Source of the DNA: Temnopleurus reevesii
Lineage: Eukaryota; Echinodermata; Echinoidea; Temnopleuroida; Temnopleuridae
DNA: 64,000 nt
Direction: 5' to 3'
Assembly: GCA_036244855.1 (NCBI GenBank)
Contig: BQKZ01002401.1
Coordinates: forward strand, 16,606-80,605
Shown: positions 45,293 through 58,300 of the stretch, one piece after another
Layout: each line of letters opens with the position of its first letter
Numbering within the stretch: position 1 is the first letter of the stretch
The notes under the pieces: generated by a model
Databases searched by the model: none
What the model saw: the letters and a program-made list of their open reading frames with translations, nothing else
What the model was told of the DNA's origin: nothing
Program-made: the position numbers and the translations under genes

Positions 45293-45411
45293 ATGGAGGT
45301 ATACATGATTGCATTTGCTGTACTGTTGGTGATATCTGACTGTTTCATCGCGGGGATATCCGGAAAAGGTTGATATATACCCGGTTCGTTCAAAGGAGAG
45401 AAGTACATCAG
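45293..45411 (+). CDS. CTSZ: CTSZ exon 1: signal peptide and start of propeptide, with in-frame TGA
   Basis: ATG at 45293 has a good context (AAAATGG). It opens [20 protein letters not shown], a textbook signal peptide, then GISGKG and TGA at 45371-45373. The same frame continues [12 protein letters not shown] and meets a consensus donor (AG|gtaata, 45412). The region after the stop resembles the start of cathepsin X propeptides (GLYF.RG....Y), where a Leu sits at the stop position, so a TTA-to-TGA change or a base-call error is likely. The alternative is that the exon ends at AAAAG|gttgat (45368), a poorer donor. Confidence 0.6.
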
Positions 45412-48400
45412 GTAATATACCACAGCTCTATTTACATTGAAGATATCACTCTCAACTCGTATCCCAATGAGAGTATGCTATTACTCGATCTCCTTGTATT
45501 GTGCATATAAACCTACATGTAGACACAGTGTGATATAAGGTCCATGGATATATCAACATAACAACAGATGTAAGTTCGTCTGCCGTGGAAGTGTAAGATT
45601 TATACAGTATATCCAATTCGGGATCTAGAGCATGACATGATGAAAACTGCAGGATCAGTCAAGGATGAGAGAGTAAGAGAATCAAACTATCAATTTCTCT
45701 CACTCTCTCACTCTCATAATTCCCCCATCCAGTCTCTTTTACCCATTGGGATGTCCACGGCAGGAATGCTTTTAAAAAGTGTCCCTAACTGTTCTTACAC
45801 GGCAAAAAACGCTGGTGTTAAATTCATAAATTTAACCGCAATCTATAGGACCACACCAGAAAAGTGTTAAAATAACACCAGTATGGAATCCATTTAATAT
45901 ATTTTAATAATCTGGTGTTATTTAAGGCCCGGAACAACACTAGTCTGTAATTAAATAGGCCTATGCTGATTTGATTCCAAACCATTGTTTTTAACGCCTT
46001 TCTGGAATCGTCCTATAGAGATTCCGACTGGTGTTAAATTTAACACCAGCGTTTTGCAGTGTAGAGACAGTATTTTGCGGCTTATTTGACTAGAATCTAT
46101 CAAGTGTATTACAGATTTTAGAAATATTTTCAAGCAGAAGTATTCAGAATATTTATATAATATTGGATGGCAATAAATGGAATACCAGGGATTATTATCT
46201 ATATGAGAGTTTTAAGCTGTACAATATTAAGCCATATTGTACGGCTTCAATATTACGCTTGCGCAAAGCAGTGACCAGCCTTCTGGTATATGTAAAGATA
46301 ATAATAATTATANNNNNNNNNNNNNNNNNNNNNNNNNNNNNNNNNNNNNNNNNNNNNNNNNNNNNNNNNNNNNNNNNNNNNNNNNNNNNNNNNNNNNNNN
46401 NNNNNNNNNNNNNNNNNNNNNNNNNNNNNNNNNNNNNNNNNNNNNNNNNNNNNNNNNNNNNNNNNNNNNNNNNNNNNNNNNNNNNNNNNNNNNNNNNNNN
46501 NNNNNNNNNNNNNNNNNNNNNNNNNNNNNNNNNNNNNNNNNNNNNNNNNNNNNNNNNNNNNNNNNNNNNNNNNNNNNNNNNNNNNNNNNNNNNNNNNNNN
46601 NNNNNNNNNNNNNNNNNNNNNNNNNNNNNNNNNNNNNNNNNNNNNNNNNNNNNNNNNNNNNNNNNNNNNNNNNNNNNNNNNNNNNNNNNNNNNNNNNNNN
46701 NNNNNNNNNNNNNNNNNNNNNNNNNNNNNNNNNNNNNNNNNNNNNNNNNNNNNNNNNNNNNNNNNNNNNNNNNNNNNNNNNNNNNNNNNNNNNNNNNNNN
46801 NNNNNNNNNNNNNNNNNNNNNNNNNNNNNNNNNNNNNNTTTTGGAGCGAAACTAGGGACCATGACAGATTGGAGAGCTGATCCAGCGGTGCGTTAGTGGA
46901 TGCCAACGTATGTTTAGCGATGGTGAACGGTTACGAGCGGTAATGAATTTTTGTCTCCGCTAAAGGACCGCCGAGGCTCCGCTCGGCCGGTGTGACCATA
47001 CCTTTAGATACATACAGTACAATATTTTCGATCAGTTCGGGATTCTGAGTATGACATGAATAAACTGGAGGGATCTCCAAAATACACGGAATGAAGGTAT
47101 CAGCCAAAAGCGAGAGATAGAGTGAAAGAAATGGCAGACTCTTAAAAGTTATCTCACTCTCTCGCTCTTGGATTAGTTTCCTTTACAATTTTCTGACACC
47201 CCCCCCCCCCCCCCCCCCCCCCCCCCAGCTCCAATCTCTTTCTCTCCTTGTGGAAATTCATGGCAGAAGAATCCGTAAATGATTTTTAAAAGTGCCCCCT
47301 AATTTTCATTGGAGACTGCATTCTGTGGCTAATCTGACTATAGTCTATCAAGATTTAGAAATCTTTATTTTTGCAGAAGTATTCTGCAAATCATATTTCA
47401 AATTTTATAGTGTTTAATTATAAAGAATGGCAAATTTCCTGATGGGATTCCGTTACCAATATTCTTTATAAATTGGTAAAGCACGTACCTGTGAATGATT
47501 ACATTGATTTTTCATTGTGAAACCGTTTTTATATCGTATTTTATAAGTGAGAACAGCTCATAATGTTTTAGCTGTATTCTTTATACAATACGGGGTTAGA
47601 AATATAACACATTATTATATATTTCTTTGACTTAATAATTATTTACCACCCTTGGAATAGAACAGCACTATCAACAAGGTGCCGTTTTTAAAAAAAAATT
47701 TAGTCCCGATACGCACATTTTGAATCAGTTTAATCAAGCATTGGTAGAAATCTGCATTATATTGATGTAATAACTACGGTATTCCTTGGTATTACGAGGT
47801 GTCATTCTATACAGTTTTGCACTCTTCATATTTATACTCGCTCACCTTTAAGTGCGCACTGACTTACTGAAGTTTGCAAATTTTACAGTGCACATTAAAT
47901 CGTCCCTGTTTTCACAACGTGTCGGTGGAAGCCAGAGGGTAACGTTGCACGAAAATCAACTTCATTGACAAGCATGCGGCGCTCTTGTATAGACTTTTAG
48001 CACGCAATCTAATAGGATCAAGAAAAAAATTATTGGATGCTCTTTAAATCTTTACAATGTTGGGATTTACTTGTTTGTCTGCAACACTACCGTTTGGCTA
48101 CCGTCACCTCTTGAAAACACAGATAAAATAATATAATCCACTCATGTACCTTTTCTTCTTTTTTCTCCCATCACATATCACTTATCCTCGCCCCCATCTG
48201 AAGGACGGTGTCTCGGTTCCATCTTCCTGGGACTGGCGCAATGTCGGTGGTAGAAGCTTTGTGAGTACCACCAGGAACCAGCATATCCCTCAGTATTGTG
48301 GCTCATGTTGGGCTATGGGCAGTACCAGTGCTTTGGCTGGTAGGTGTTCTATTTTTAGTTGTTTGCTTTTCTCGGTCCCAAACGTCATTCTTGTTTTTAT

Positions 48401-49351
48401 TTAGGGGACAAACCGTGACATTTTAGCAACTTGTGTTGCGAGTTTTACTTCAGTACTTTGCATCATTATACAGAGATATGTGGTGAACCCCCTGCCCCGT
48501 TCCTAGTTTTATGAGACACATGGCTTTGAATCCAAGTTTTGAAATCGCTCCCTCTAGTATATACGAAAGGAAACTTTTCAGTAGGCCAACCCTTATTTGC
48601 GAGAAAGGAGCTGACCTCCTCGAGACATTACCCATTATTAATATGGTTCTTATCATTTCAATTCTCAGATATAAATTACCAAAAGAGCGAGCAACTGAGC
48701 AGCGGCCAAAGAAAATTGGGTCATATCTACTACATCGTTTGGCTAAATTAGATGGACAAATTTTTCCTTTTTAAAGCAGGACTTCGGGTAAATTAAAAAA
48801 AAATCAGAAGAAACGGGACCGCGCCCGTGCTCTCTATGACTCGAGGATGAGGGGAAGGGGTAGCTGGAACTCCTTTTGAAATCTTATTTTTATTTCACAT
48901 TCTCAATCAGCAAACATTTACTCTCCAATCTTCATACAGATCGTCTAAATATCTTACGTAACGGAAGCTGGCCATTGTCCTACCTGTCTGTCCAAAACGT
49001 GATCGACTGCGGCAATGCTGGTTCATGCCAAGGCGGTGATGATATCGGAGTGTACAGCTATGCACACAAGGATGGTATACCAGAAGAGACGTGTAATAAC
49101 TATCAAGCAAAGAATCAAAGTAAGTCCACAAATTTAAAGACAGCATATTTATGGAAGTATCAAGCCAATACAGAAGCTCGTCGATATGAAATACCGCCCT
49201 TTGCGTTAATTTACTTCTGCAAGGAATTTATCCACACTAAGCTGCACTCAACACATAAATGGAAGAAGGGAATAAGAAGATGAAGAAGGAAAAGAAGAAG
49301 AAGAAGAAGAAGAAGAAGAAGAAGAAGAAGAAGAAGAAGAAGAAGAAGAAG

Positions 49352-49383
<32 letters not shown>

Positions 49384-52300
49384 GAGGCCAGGAGCTGTCT
49401 CTTATACACATCTAGATGTGTATAAGAGACAGCATATGTGTTTGACATGAACCAAACCAGAACGGTAGATGCCTGTGTTAGTGTTCTCACCCAGATGCTT
49501 GACAATGCGTGCAAGGGAATCGTGCCCAAGTACAACTTTGTAAGTATCATTCCAACCATTAAAGCCCAAGTACAGTTTTGGTAAAAGCCAATATTTTTAT
49601 CGCCAAATTTTGTCTTCAAATCTACTTAAAAAGAAACATGATATCATGAACATGTTGTACAAANATGTTAATGGCGATGATGTTGATTTTAATGATGATG
49701 TCATTCTGTATTACTCTCTCACTATCAATGTAGCATTTGAAGAAAAAGTTCTGAGTAGACTATCAGAAGTTTGCGCCGTTTCTATTTGCAATATTATCTC
49801 CCCCCCCCCCACTCTATTTGAATTTCATTAACCTTTTTTCCGTTTGTCATATTCTCTCTCCTCGCTTTCTCCCCTCTTACCATCTTTGTGTATCGCAAAC
49901 CTCATATCGTTGATAATGAAATTGTTCTTTCTTTCCCTTTCCACTCTCACTTCGCCTTGTTTCAAATTACGGTATTTCCTCTTTTAACTTCTTTTTAACC
50001 TCCTACCTCTTTCTATTTCAGTAACTTATTTTCGTTTGTATTCTTATCTTCTCTTCTCTCTCCCCTCCAACGTCCTCTGTGTTTCAATAACTTCGTTTCA
50101 TTTTGCTATATACTCGACCTCTCTCTCTCTCTCGTCTCCTCCTCCCTTCACTCTTCGTTTCGAACTCAGTTTCGTATCCAACTAAATTCGTCTCGTTTCT
50201 AACTTCTGTTGTATTTTATCCTCTCCCATTCCCCCTGCCATCCTTCCCGGCTCTCTTTGCATTTTGCTCTTCACCATTTCGTATCTAATTGTTGCATTGT
50301 ATGTTCAATAGTGTATTTTTCTTTACCATATTACTAGTATTGTTATTTCTTTTCAGAATGTGACAAGTTAAATCAGTGTGGTACATGTACCTCCGATGGC
50401 CAATGTACTAGCATAGCTAACTATACTGTTGTCAAGGTAGCTGATTATGGTTCCGTTAAAGGCAGGGAGGCCATGATGAAAGAGATCTATGCCAAAGGAC
50501 CCATCAGGTGATTATCATCAACTTTAATTCAATACTATTGTTTAAAAGATGGAAAACAGAGTCAAACAATCCTTTGGTGTTTACATTGTCTGATAAGGGG
50601 CATGTAAATATGATATGAATTGTTCGTTCCAAAGTCCCAGTATGTTAACAATAATTCTTGTAATTAATTACGATAATGGTCACAGATGATGTGACCNATA
50701 ATAATAATAATAATAATAATATTGATAATGATAATAATAATGATAATAATAGTGATAATATCCAAGATTTCTTCATTCGAATCTAAAAAGATGAACGAAG
50801 AAATTTTTATGGACAAAGATGATATACGATCTTTCGCCTCTATTGATTTCGAACTGTGCTAGTTATTATGTAATGGCAAAAAGTTTCTCTCGAAGGGCGA
50901 ATGGAGAATTTGTCGATGGCAGAGGGGGTGGAGATTCTTTGATTAATGCAAATTACTTGATCAAATAAAGACATGAAAAAAAAGAGACAAGTGAAAAAAT
51001 AGAGGGCTTCATTTATAAAGGCGGGCGGTAGGATTGTAACTGCTTCTTCAAAATCGTTATAATACTTTATCTGGCTTAATGTGAAATGGCTACACCCTCT
51101 ATCCCCCGCCAATGGGATAAGCCCACGGTCACAACACGATTCAACACGACTCTTTGTTAATTGACAGTTAACTGCTTCGGAACAAAGAGTCGTGTTCAAT
51201 CGTGTTGCTCCCGAGGACCTATGTGACCGGGGCTTTAGGGCAGACGTTTTGCCCCTGGATAGCTTGTAACCTTTCTTAACCTTTCTCCGTATATCATCTA
51301 TGTATATACACAGGGCGAGCAGGGTTGGTTCCGCATCGTGACGAGCAAAGCAAAGAGAGGCAAGGGAAACTGGTACAACCTCGGAATCGAAGGGGAATGC
51401 CGGTATGGAGACCCAATCGTACCTTGATCAGCGACCGCCACCACTGACTAGTGTACTGATGATGATGGTGGTGATGATAATGATGATGATGAAGATGTTG
51501 ATGATGATGATGATGATAATGATGATGATGATAACTACGATGACGACGACGACATGAGGAATAAGAGATTCATTGAAATGAATCAAACTTTCAAATTTTC
51601 AATGAAAAAACGACCATCAAACAAACAAACAACCCAGGGTGTTTATTGAATATCAATAAGGATATCAATAAGGTTTTTACATCTAATACAATTGCTCTTG
51701 AAAGATGATAACAGAATTGATGATTATTGATTGAAATGATTATTGCCATAGTCGAACATCGATTTTAATAGTAATTGACAGTGCGTCTTCATGTTGGGAT
51801 AATCATATCAATTGTTTTCTACCCAAACCGAAAATAATTTGTTTGACACTTCTGATAATTCGATTGATTTCTAACACCGAATCGTACTAATATGTATTTA
51901 TTTTATGAAGTTATTGACATAAGACAGTTGGAATCGACACCTACTATGCGAATTAAGGTGGACGAAGGCTGACGAATAAGAAAATTGCTAGAAATACTCG
52001 CATTTCCTTCAGCAAGAAATTCATCCACATTGTGCTGCACTCCACCCAGGTGAGGTGAATGGGTACCTGGTAGGAATATTAATTCCTTGAAACGCCAAGT
52101 GCGCTAATGAAGTGGCTGCCGGGCTAAAGCCAGGGTAATAATGCTGCAATTGTAGAGCGCTTAGAGAATTCTGCATAAAGAGTTGATAAGTGCTATATAA
52201 AAGCCGTTCATTATTATTTGGGGGATTGTATATATTTTCCGATCAGATCATGGATACAATACGATTTTTTTCTTCAAATTCTCACGCATTCCGAGAAAGT

Positions 52301-55300
52301 ATTGGTCTTATTCGTCAGCCTTCGTCTCCCTCAATTCGATTAGGAGGTGAGATGGTTTTTGAATAAAAACCTTACTTGTGCAGTGTATGTATAAACCAAA
52401 GTAGATTATCCCTTTATTAAAATGTGATTAAATAGAATGCTCGTTCAAGTATGGTGCTGTCACATTAATTCGCACATCATATTAATTCGTATATCATATG
52501 AATTTCTACAAAATCAATGAACTATTACAAATTTGACATAACCATCGTAAAGAACGTTGTATATTTGCCTAAAATGGAAATTCTCTTAGCAAAAGGACCA
52601 AAAAACAATGAAAATATTGCCAAAAGATCGGCAGATTTGCTGGCATTTGCAGAAAAACACGGGTCTCGCGACACTGATCTTCGTCAATCGAATTTTGATA
52701 TCACGATATCTCCGTGATTCTTTCATGAATTAATTTTATTTTTAGAAATATTTAAAGCCTAAAATATGTAGTTTCATTTCGTGTCAAGATTTTAGTAAAG
52801 AATTTTGTATTTTAAGAGATATATTTTGCCAAGTACCACGATCTAAAAATGCTCTAGAAAAAGTATACGAATTAATGTGACCCCATCATACATAAAACAT
52901 CATGCTATTTGATCACAAAGGAAGTGAAAATTGAGGATTAAGCCCCGGTCACATAGGACTCCGGAAGCAACACGATTCACCCCAACTCTTTTGTTAATTC
53001 ATAGTTAATTGACTCAGAACAACCAATCGGGATGAGTCGTGTTGCTTCCGGGTCCTATGTGACCGGGGCTTATCGGTGAATGCATCGTCCTTCTCGCGTC
53101 ACATTGATTGTTAGGCCCAGGTAAACCCAAGTTGTCCCTTTCATACTTTTTTCCACTAAAAGCGAGAATTCCTTCTTCCTGAATTCTATTCTGCGTCTAA
53201 ATGCCCCAGTCACAACGAAGCCCCGACTGAGCACGATTCAACACGAATATTTGTTCGCAGGCAGTTAATTGTGAACCGAACAAAGAGTCGCGTTCAATCC
53301 TGTTGTTTCCGGACTTCCATGGGGCTGGGACTTAAGCATATATCCAATGGACCTGTAGGATTACATGTATAGTGCAATATTTTGAAACCATGATGTTGCC
53401 ATTTTGAAACCATACCTCATATTTCCAATGAATACGAATCCCTCTTAATTTCGTTTCCAATATTCCGACTCCAGGAAACATGCAACCTCCAACGACACGA
53501 TGAATCCTAGAATTTTCGTCCTATTTCATTATTTAGTATTGTATCCCATTATCCCATTTTGGCATGATGCATGGCTCATCACGTATCATTATAGGCGATA
53601 AACATGGACAGTTATATTAATTTTAGTCGCTCTGCAAGAATTATACAAAATTAATGTGTGCTTTTGTTATGTTCCCATTCGCAATTATATCCTTGTTAAT
53701 CATATTGATCACCTCCCTCTCTCCCTCTCGCTCTATTTCTCTCTCTCTTTCTCTCTGTCTCTGTCTCTCTCTCGCTCTCTCTCTCTCGCTTGTTCCCTTA
53801 CTTTCTCAATTTACTTTCTCTCTCTATCCATTATTGCTCATTTTTCTCGGATGGAAATTTTGACAAAATGAATCTGCAAATATAAATCTGACATATTCGC
53901 AACCCCTGTTTATTTTGTTTAAATCTCACTCCCCTTTTCAACAAAATCCCACGTTTTGCGAGAAATATGGTACGCGTATATGATATTGGAGTAGTATATT
54001 CTTGTATGAATCTTGTTGCAATAAAGAATGTCATTTATAAAGTTCTGTATTTTGTGCATCTGTTTACCTGTTGTCATTGGGAATCGAATGTAAAACGACA
54101 TATACATTATGCGTGCAACTGTTATCATGAATGTACAATTGATTGATCTCATATCATAATCATGAATAATTTATGAAGACAGTCGCCGCAACTGCAAACC
54201 AGAACACAGACAAATATGAATGGAAATGTAACTATTCTTAAGTTTATCACATGCATGTTTGAAATCTATTTTTTTCTGTGATTTATATGGCTTCCAATCA
54301 GGGAATTTTCTTCCAATACGGCATATTGGATTCCATTGAAATAAATTCAACGGAATGCAATATGTCGCCGGTAATGAACAAAGACAATCGTAAAGCTTAA
54401 CAAATAAGCAATAAAACGCAAAGTAGCAATATTTTACCGAGATTCTAATTTTCATTATATCCCTTGTGAAAGTGGATAGAAAGAAAAGTCCACTTGTATT
54501 GTGTTGTGTTGAATTTTGCAGTACGTCAACGTTGGATAAATGGAAACTTGATATTTTCTTTCACTTTTGCTGTGTTGATTTTACCATTCTGACTTGGAGA
54601 AATGAGCAGATGGCTCATGGCACCCTCTGCTCATCGATCCGTCTGATGTCAAAAGGAGAGTCTACCCAAAAATAATATTTGATTTGATCTGATTTGATTT
54701 TATTCGTCAGATATAAAATATACGATACCATTCTTCAACATGAGCAGAAAATGAGATGAACAGAACAAAAAAATTGAGAAAAATTGGACAATTAATAAGA
54801 AAGTTATGAATGTTTATATATTTAGACAAATTTGCAACTGATGACGTCATAGGTGCACAAATTATCATTTATTACATTCATATCAATGTCATAAAATGTT
54901 AATTTTTCCAGAAAGACATGATTTCCTCAAAACTTTAGCCGTAGAATAACTTTATGATAGATATGGATCCACTTTTTGCATGTTTACATTCATACAAACT
55001 TTCTGTGAAAATGATGAATTTCCCACCATATTTATAATGAAAACTATATGGTTAGTTGTGCACCCATGATGTCATCAAATTGGCAACATCTCTAGAAATT
55101 TCCACTGATTTGCCCAAGGCATTTTTTCAAATCCTTAAAAATTCCTAACTTTCTTTTTTATTACTTGTCCGATTTTCTTCAAACTTTTTTGTTTTACTCA
55201 CCATTTTTTTCTGATTCTGTTAAAATTATTATGTGGGGGTAAGCTTTTCTTTTAAGCCTATCAAGATCCAGACTCGAATTTCCTTCAGTATTCATTATTT

Positions 55301-58300
55301 TTATTTCATTATTCGAAAATATTTATACAGGCGAAATAAGATCAGCATTATATAGAAACAAATTAATTAGATAGTACAAAGTCAATAATGTTATAATCGT
55401 TAATTTGTCAAACATTAAGTCTCTTGAAGTATAACAATGCCAACAATTCAACTTCTTCCGATGGTTGTTTTGGTTTCAAGTTGTTTGAAATCCGGCTTGC
55501 AAATTATTTTGACCGGTTCTCTTCCTCAAACTGAGGGTCAAGTGTCTCTATTATTGTTCTTTCGTTGTTTTGGGGATTGTTGTGATCTTTAGATAGTTAT
55601 TTATTTTTTTCAAAAGTTGTTCCCTTTCAAGAATAGTGAAAGCTTCCAGCGATAAGATTGTAATTTCACTCAAAAAATTCACTCAAAAAAACTACCAGTG
55701 ATTCCCCTTTCAAATTAAAAATGTGTAATTCCTTTTAGCCAATTATTTGGACCCTTTGAAATATTAGCGGATTATCTAGCTTGCTTATCCTCTGTAAATT
55801 AACAGTTTTGTAACAATCACTTTGTTTATTATTCCATTTTGTTTAGAAGTGCGACTAAAACAAAATCTGTCAAAATCACCTATATTCCTTCGATGTGACT
55901 GAAAACAAAGGGAATTTAAGAAGAGCGTCAGTAAATAGAGGACAACTATAACCATATTTAAGGCTAAGACGTTTATAGTCATTGATACTAGTTACAAGAA
56001 AAATAAAACCACTTGTCTGCAAGTGGTAAACAGACTTCAAGTGTATTCAACTCTCAAATAAAAATATATTAGAATGTGTCTGCATAGTACAGGGACAATG
56101 TTAGGCTCGCCTCAACACTCTTAGATTATAAAAAAAGAAAACATAGCGATGTAATGATAATTCGACAGTTTGAAGTCAATTATCATAAGGCCTTTCACAA
56201 TGCATGTTTGTCAGCTATGTTTATCAATAATTGTAATTGAACACTCAATGTTATTTAAAACACATTGCATTGCAGAATGCAGGTATAGGCTAAGATTTTT
56301 TTGTCTCAGTGGGCACATGCATGTTTTGAAAACTAATCAATAATTCTTGGGGGTAACCAATGGCAAAGTGAATGTCAATATATTCGATTTGATGTGTCGA
56401 AGAAACTTTTAAGTTAGGGATGCATGCATCAAGTATGCATTGCTTTATCATGTCGAAACATTTCATTTATTCATCAAAGTGACAGAAAAACGTGCTGGGT
56501 GCTATTGCAAATCAACACGATGGAACGATTTAATGACAAATAGGCAAATAGGCTAACATCAATATAAAACTGACAGATGTACATATTACTGATATAAAAT
56601 TAAGTTTGCATGTACCATGTTTGGAATCCGTAAAAATGATGGAAAGGTGTCACTTTTACAAATCGTTATCGTACATTATTTATGCAGGTACATGGTAGAA
56701 ATCGACTAACATAGTTTGATTGATTAATACGTATTATTTTTGGAACTGACAAGTGACCGCGGTGCCTGGAATGGAAGCTGATGACCATGATGACGGGTTA
56801 TTTTTCTTTGAAAATCACAGTTTACCAGACGAGCTATAGAGAAGAAAATATAAATTACTTGCAAATTTAAGGGATGCCCTTATTTCACATAATTATCTGC
56901 GCCAATTGAGGACTTTGGACTGGACAATTATGACTACCCCAAGATTATCAGCCTATTAGGGCTATTAGGGCAATGAGCAGGGAATCGAAAATCTATCAAT
57001 TAGGAAAAAAAAAATTAGTGATAATTATCGTGAAAATCATGATAATAGCATCTACGAGCTCGTCGTTACTCAATGATATTTGCTCGCATCGATTGTTAAA
57101 ATGTCGAGATAATGATGTCACTTGTGCAAACGGTTTTAGAAATTACTTTGATCATATGATAAATTCAAGCTTCTAGTTCGCGTTTTGGGGGAGCAGGGCC
57201 AAGAGAAAGTAAGGCCCGTTTTTCTTCCTTCCCTGGTAGTGCCTTGTGGGTTCGATATTACATCATTTCCTCATAGAACATTCAAATTAAAAGTATTAAA
57301 TAAGCGCAACAGCTTTGGGTATTGAACCCACGCCACAGGGGATCGCATTGTTCCTAGTCACTGTGCTCTACCGACTGAGCTAGTCACTGCTTTTGACTGA
57401 TGGGCAATAAGTCACCAAGGAACGATTTAATTATCTGAGTGAGTTACATCACCATAAATATAAATGACAAATAACCAAGGTAAAATTCATCACAATTTCT
57501 AATTGAGAGAACAAAATGTTCAATTTTGCACCATAATTCATATTAAATATTACAGATCATGTAAATTACACCTTTTCACGAAAGCGTGCACCCTTTAAAC
57601 GTACATGTCATACATTCATGTTTATATCCAACGAGTGCCTTGCGTCAGTTTAATTCATTTGACGCTTCAAATTATGCGCAAAAATAGAGCAACATGTACG
57701 TTGAAAGGGTGCATGCTTTCACGAAACCATGCATGATCTGTAATGTATTAATAATTCCTTAATGCTACTAAAAGCACCAATTGTATATAGCAATAATCAC
57801 TGCGATTTGCCCTGGAAATTAAACTGATCTAGTAGATATATTACATAAAATATGACATATTTCAATTTTCTATATTTACATAACACTCAAATGACACATG
57901 AACTATATCTTTTTTTTAACCAAGGAATGAACTCTCACGGTGACTTTACCTTTAAGCTGACTCCAAAGTCTGTTAAGAAAATACAGAGGAAAGACGCTTA
58001 CCTGACATTGGAGGCGTTCGTCCAGCGCTCGATGACGAACGCAGTTTTTTTTAAAAGAATAGTACATGTAAATTAGATAAATATATAAACGGTTTATAAA
58101 AATGCCAGTGATGGCAACACTAAATTTAGATTTACAACCAGTTTACATAAAAGCATAATTAACTTATTCATTTTAAACGGTTTAAAATCACAATATCTTT
58201 TGCATCCAAAGAGGCCAAATTGCATGTATACAGTAATATATATATAATGTAAAATGAATGATTGTACAGCGAAATAGAATTGAACATTCACAAATTGTAA

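Larger units (their letters stand above)
45598..47460. repeat. Diverged duplication either side of the 526-base gap
   Basis: 45598-46190 and about 47010-47440 share, in order, AATTCGGGAT/AGTTCGGGAT, the GAGAGA and CTCTCACTCTC stretch, CATGGCAGAAG/CACGGCAGGAA, TCTATCAAG and AGAAGTATTC, with many differences. The gap 46313-46838 lies between. Either old tandem copies or two haplotypes laid side by side. The first copy alone has the element at 45796-46063. Confidence 0.6.

Noticed and set aside
46163..46906. Open frames of about 180-230 codons on both strands
   Set aside because: They run through the 526-base N gap; only the ends are real sequence.
49433..49562. A plexin pseudogene or paralogue exon
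   Set aside because: Identical to 35782-35911 and starts exactly at the adapter end; a library artefact.
49211..49619. Minus-strand frames with poly-Leu or poly-Ser and a plexin-like end
   Set aside because: Made from the GAA microsatellite, the Nextera junction and the pasted plexin fragment; no gene.
54466..54675. 69-codon plus-strand frame upstream of the GPCR region
   Set aside because: No recognisable motif, no splice or start support, next to a retroelement-like TGATT tail.
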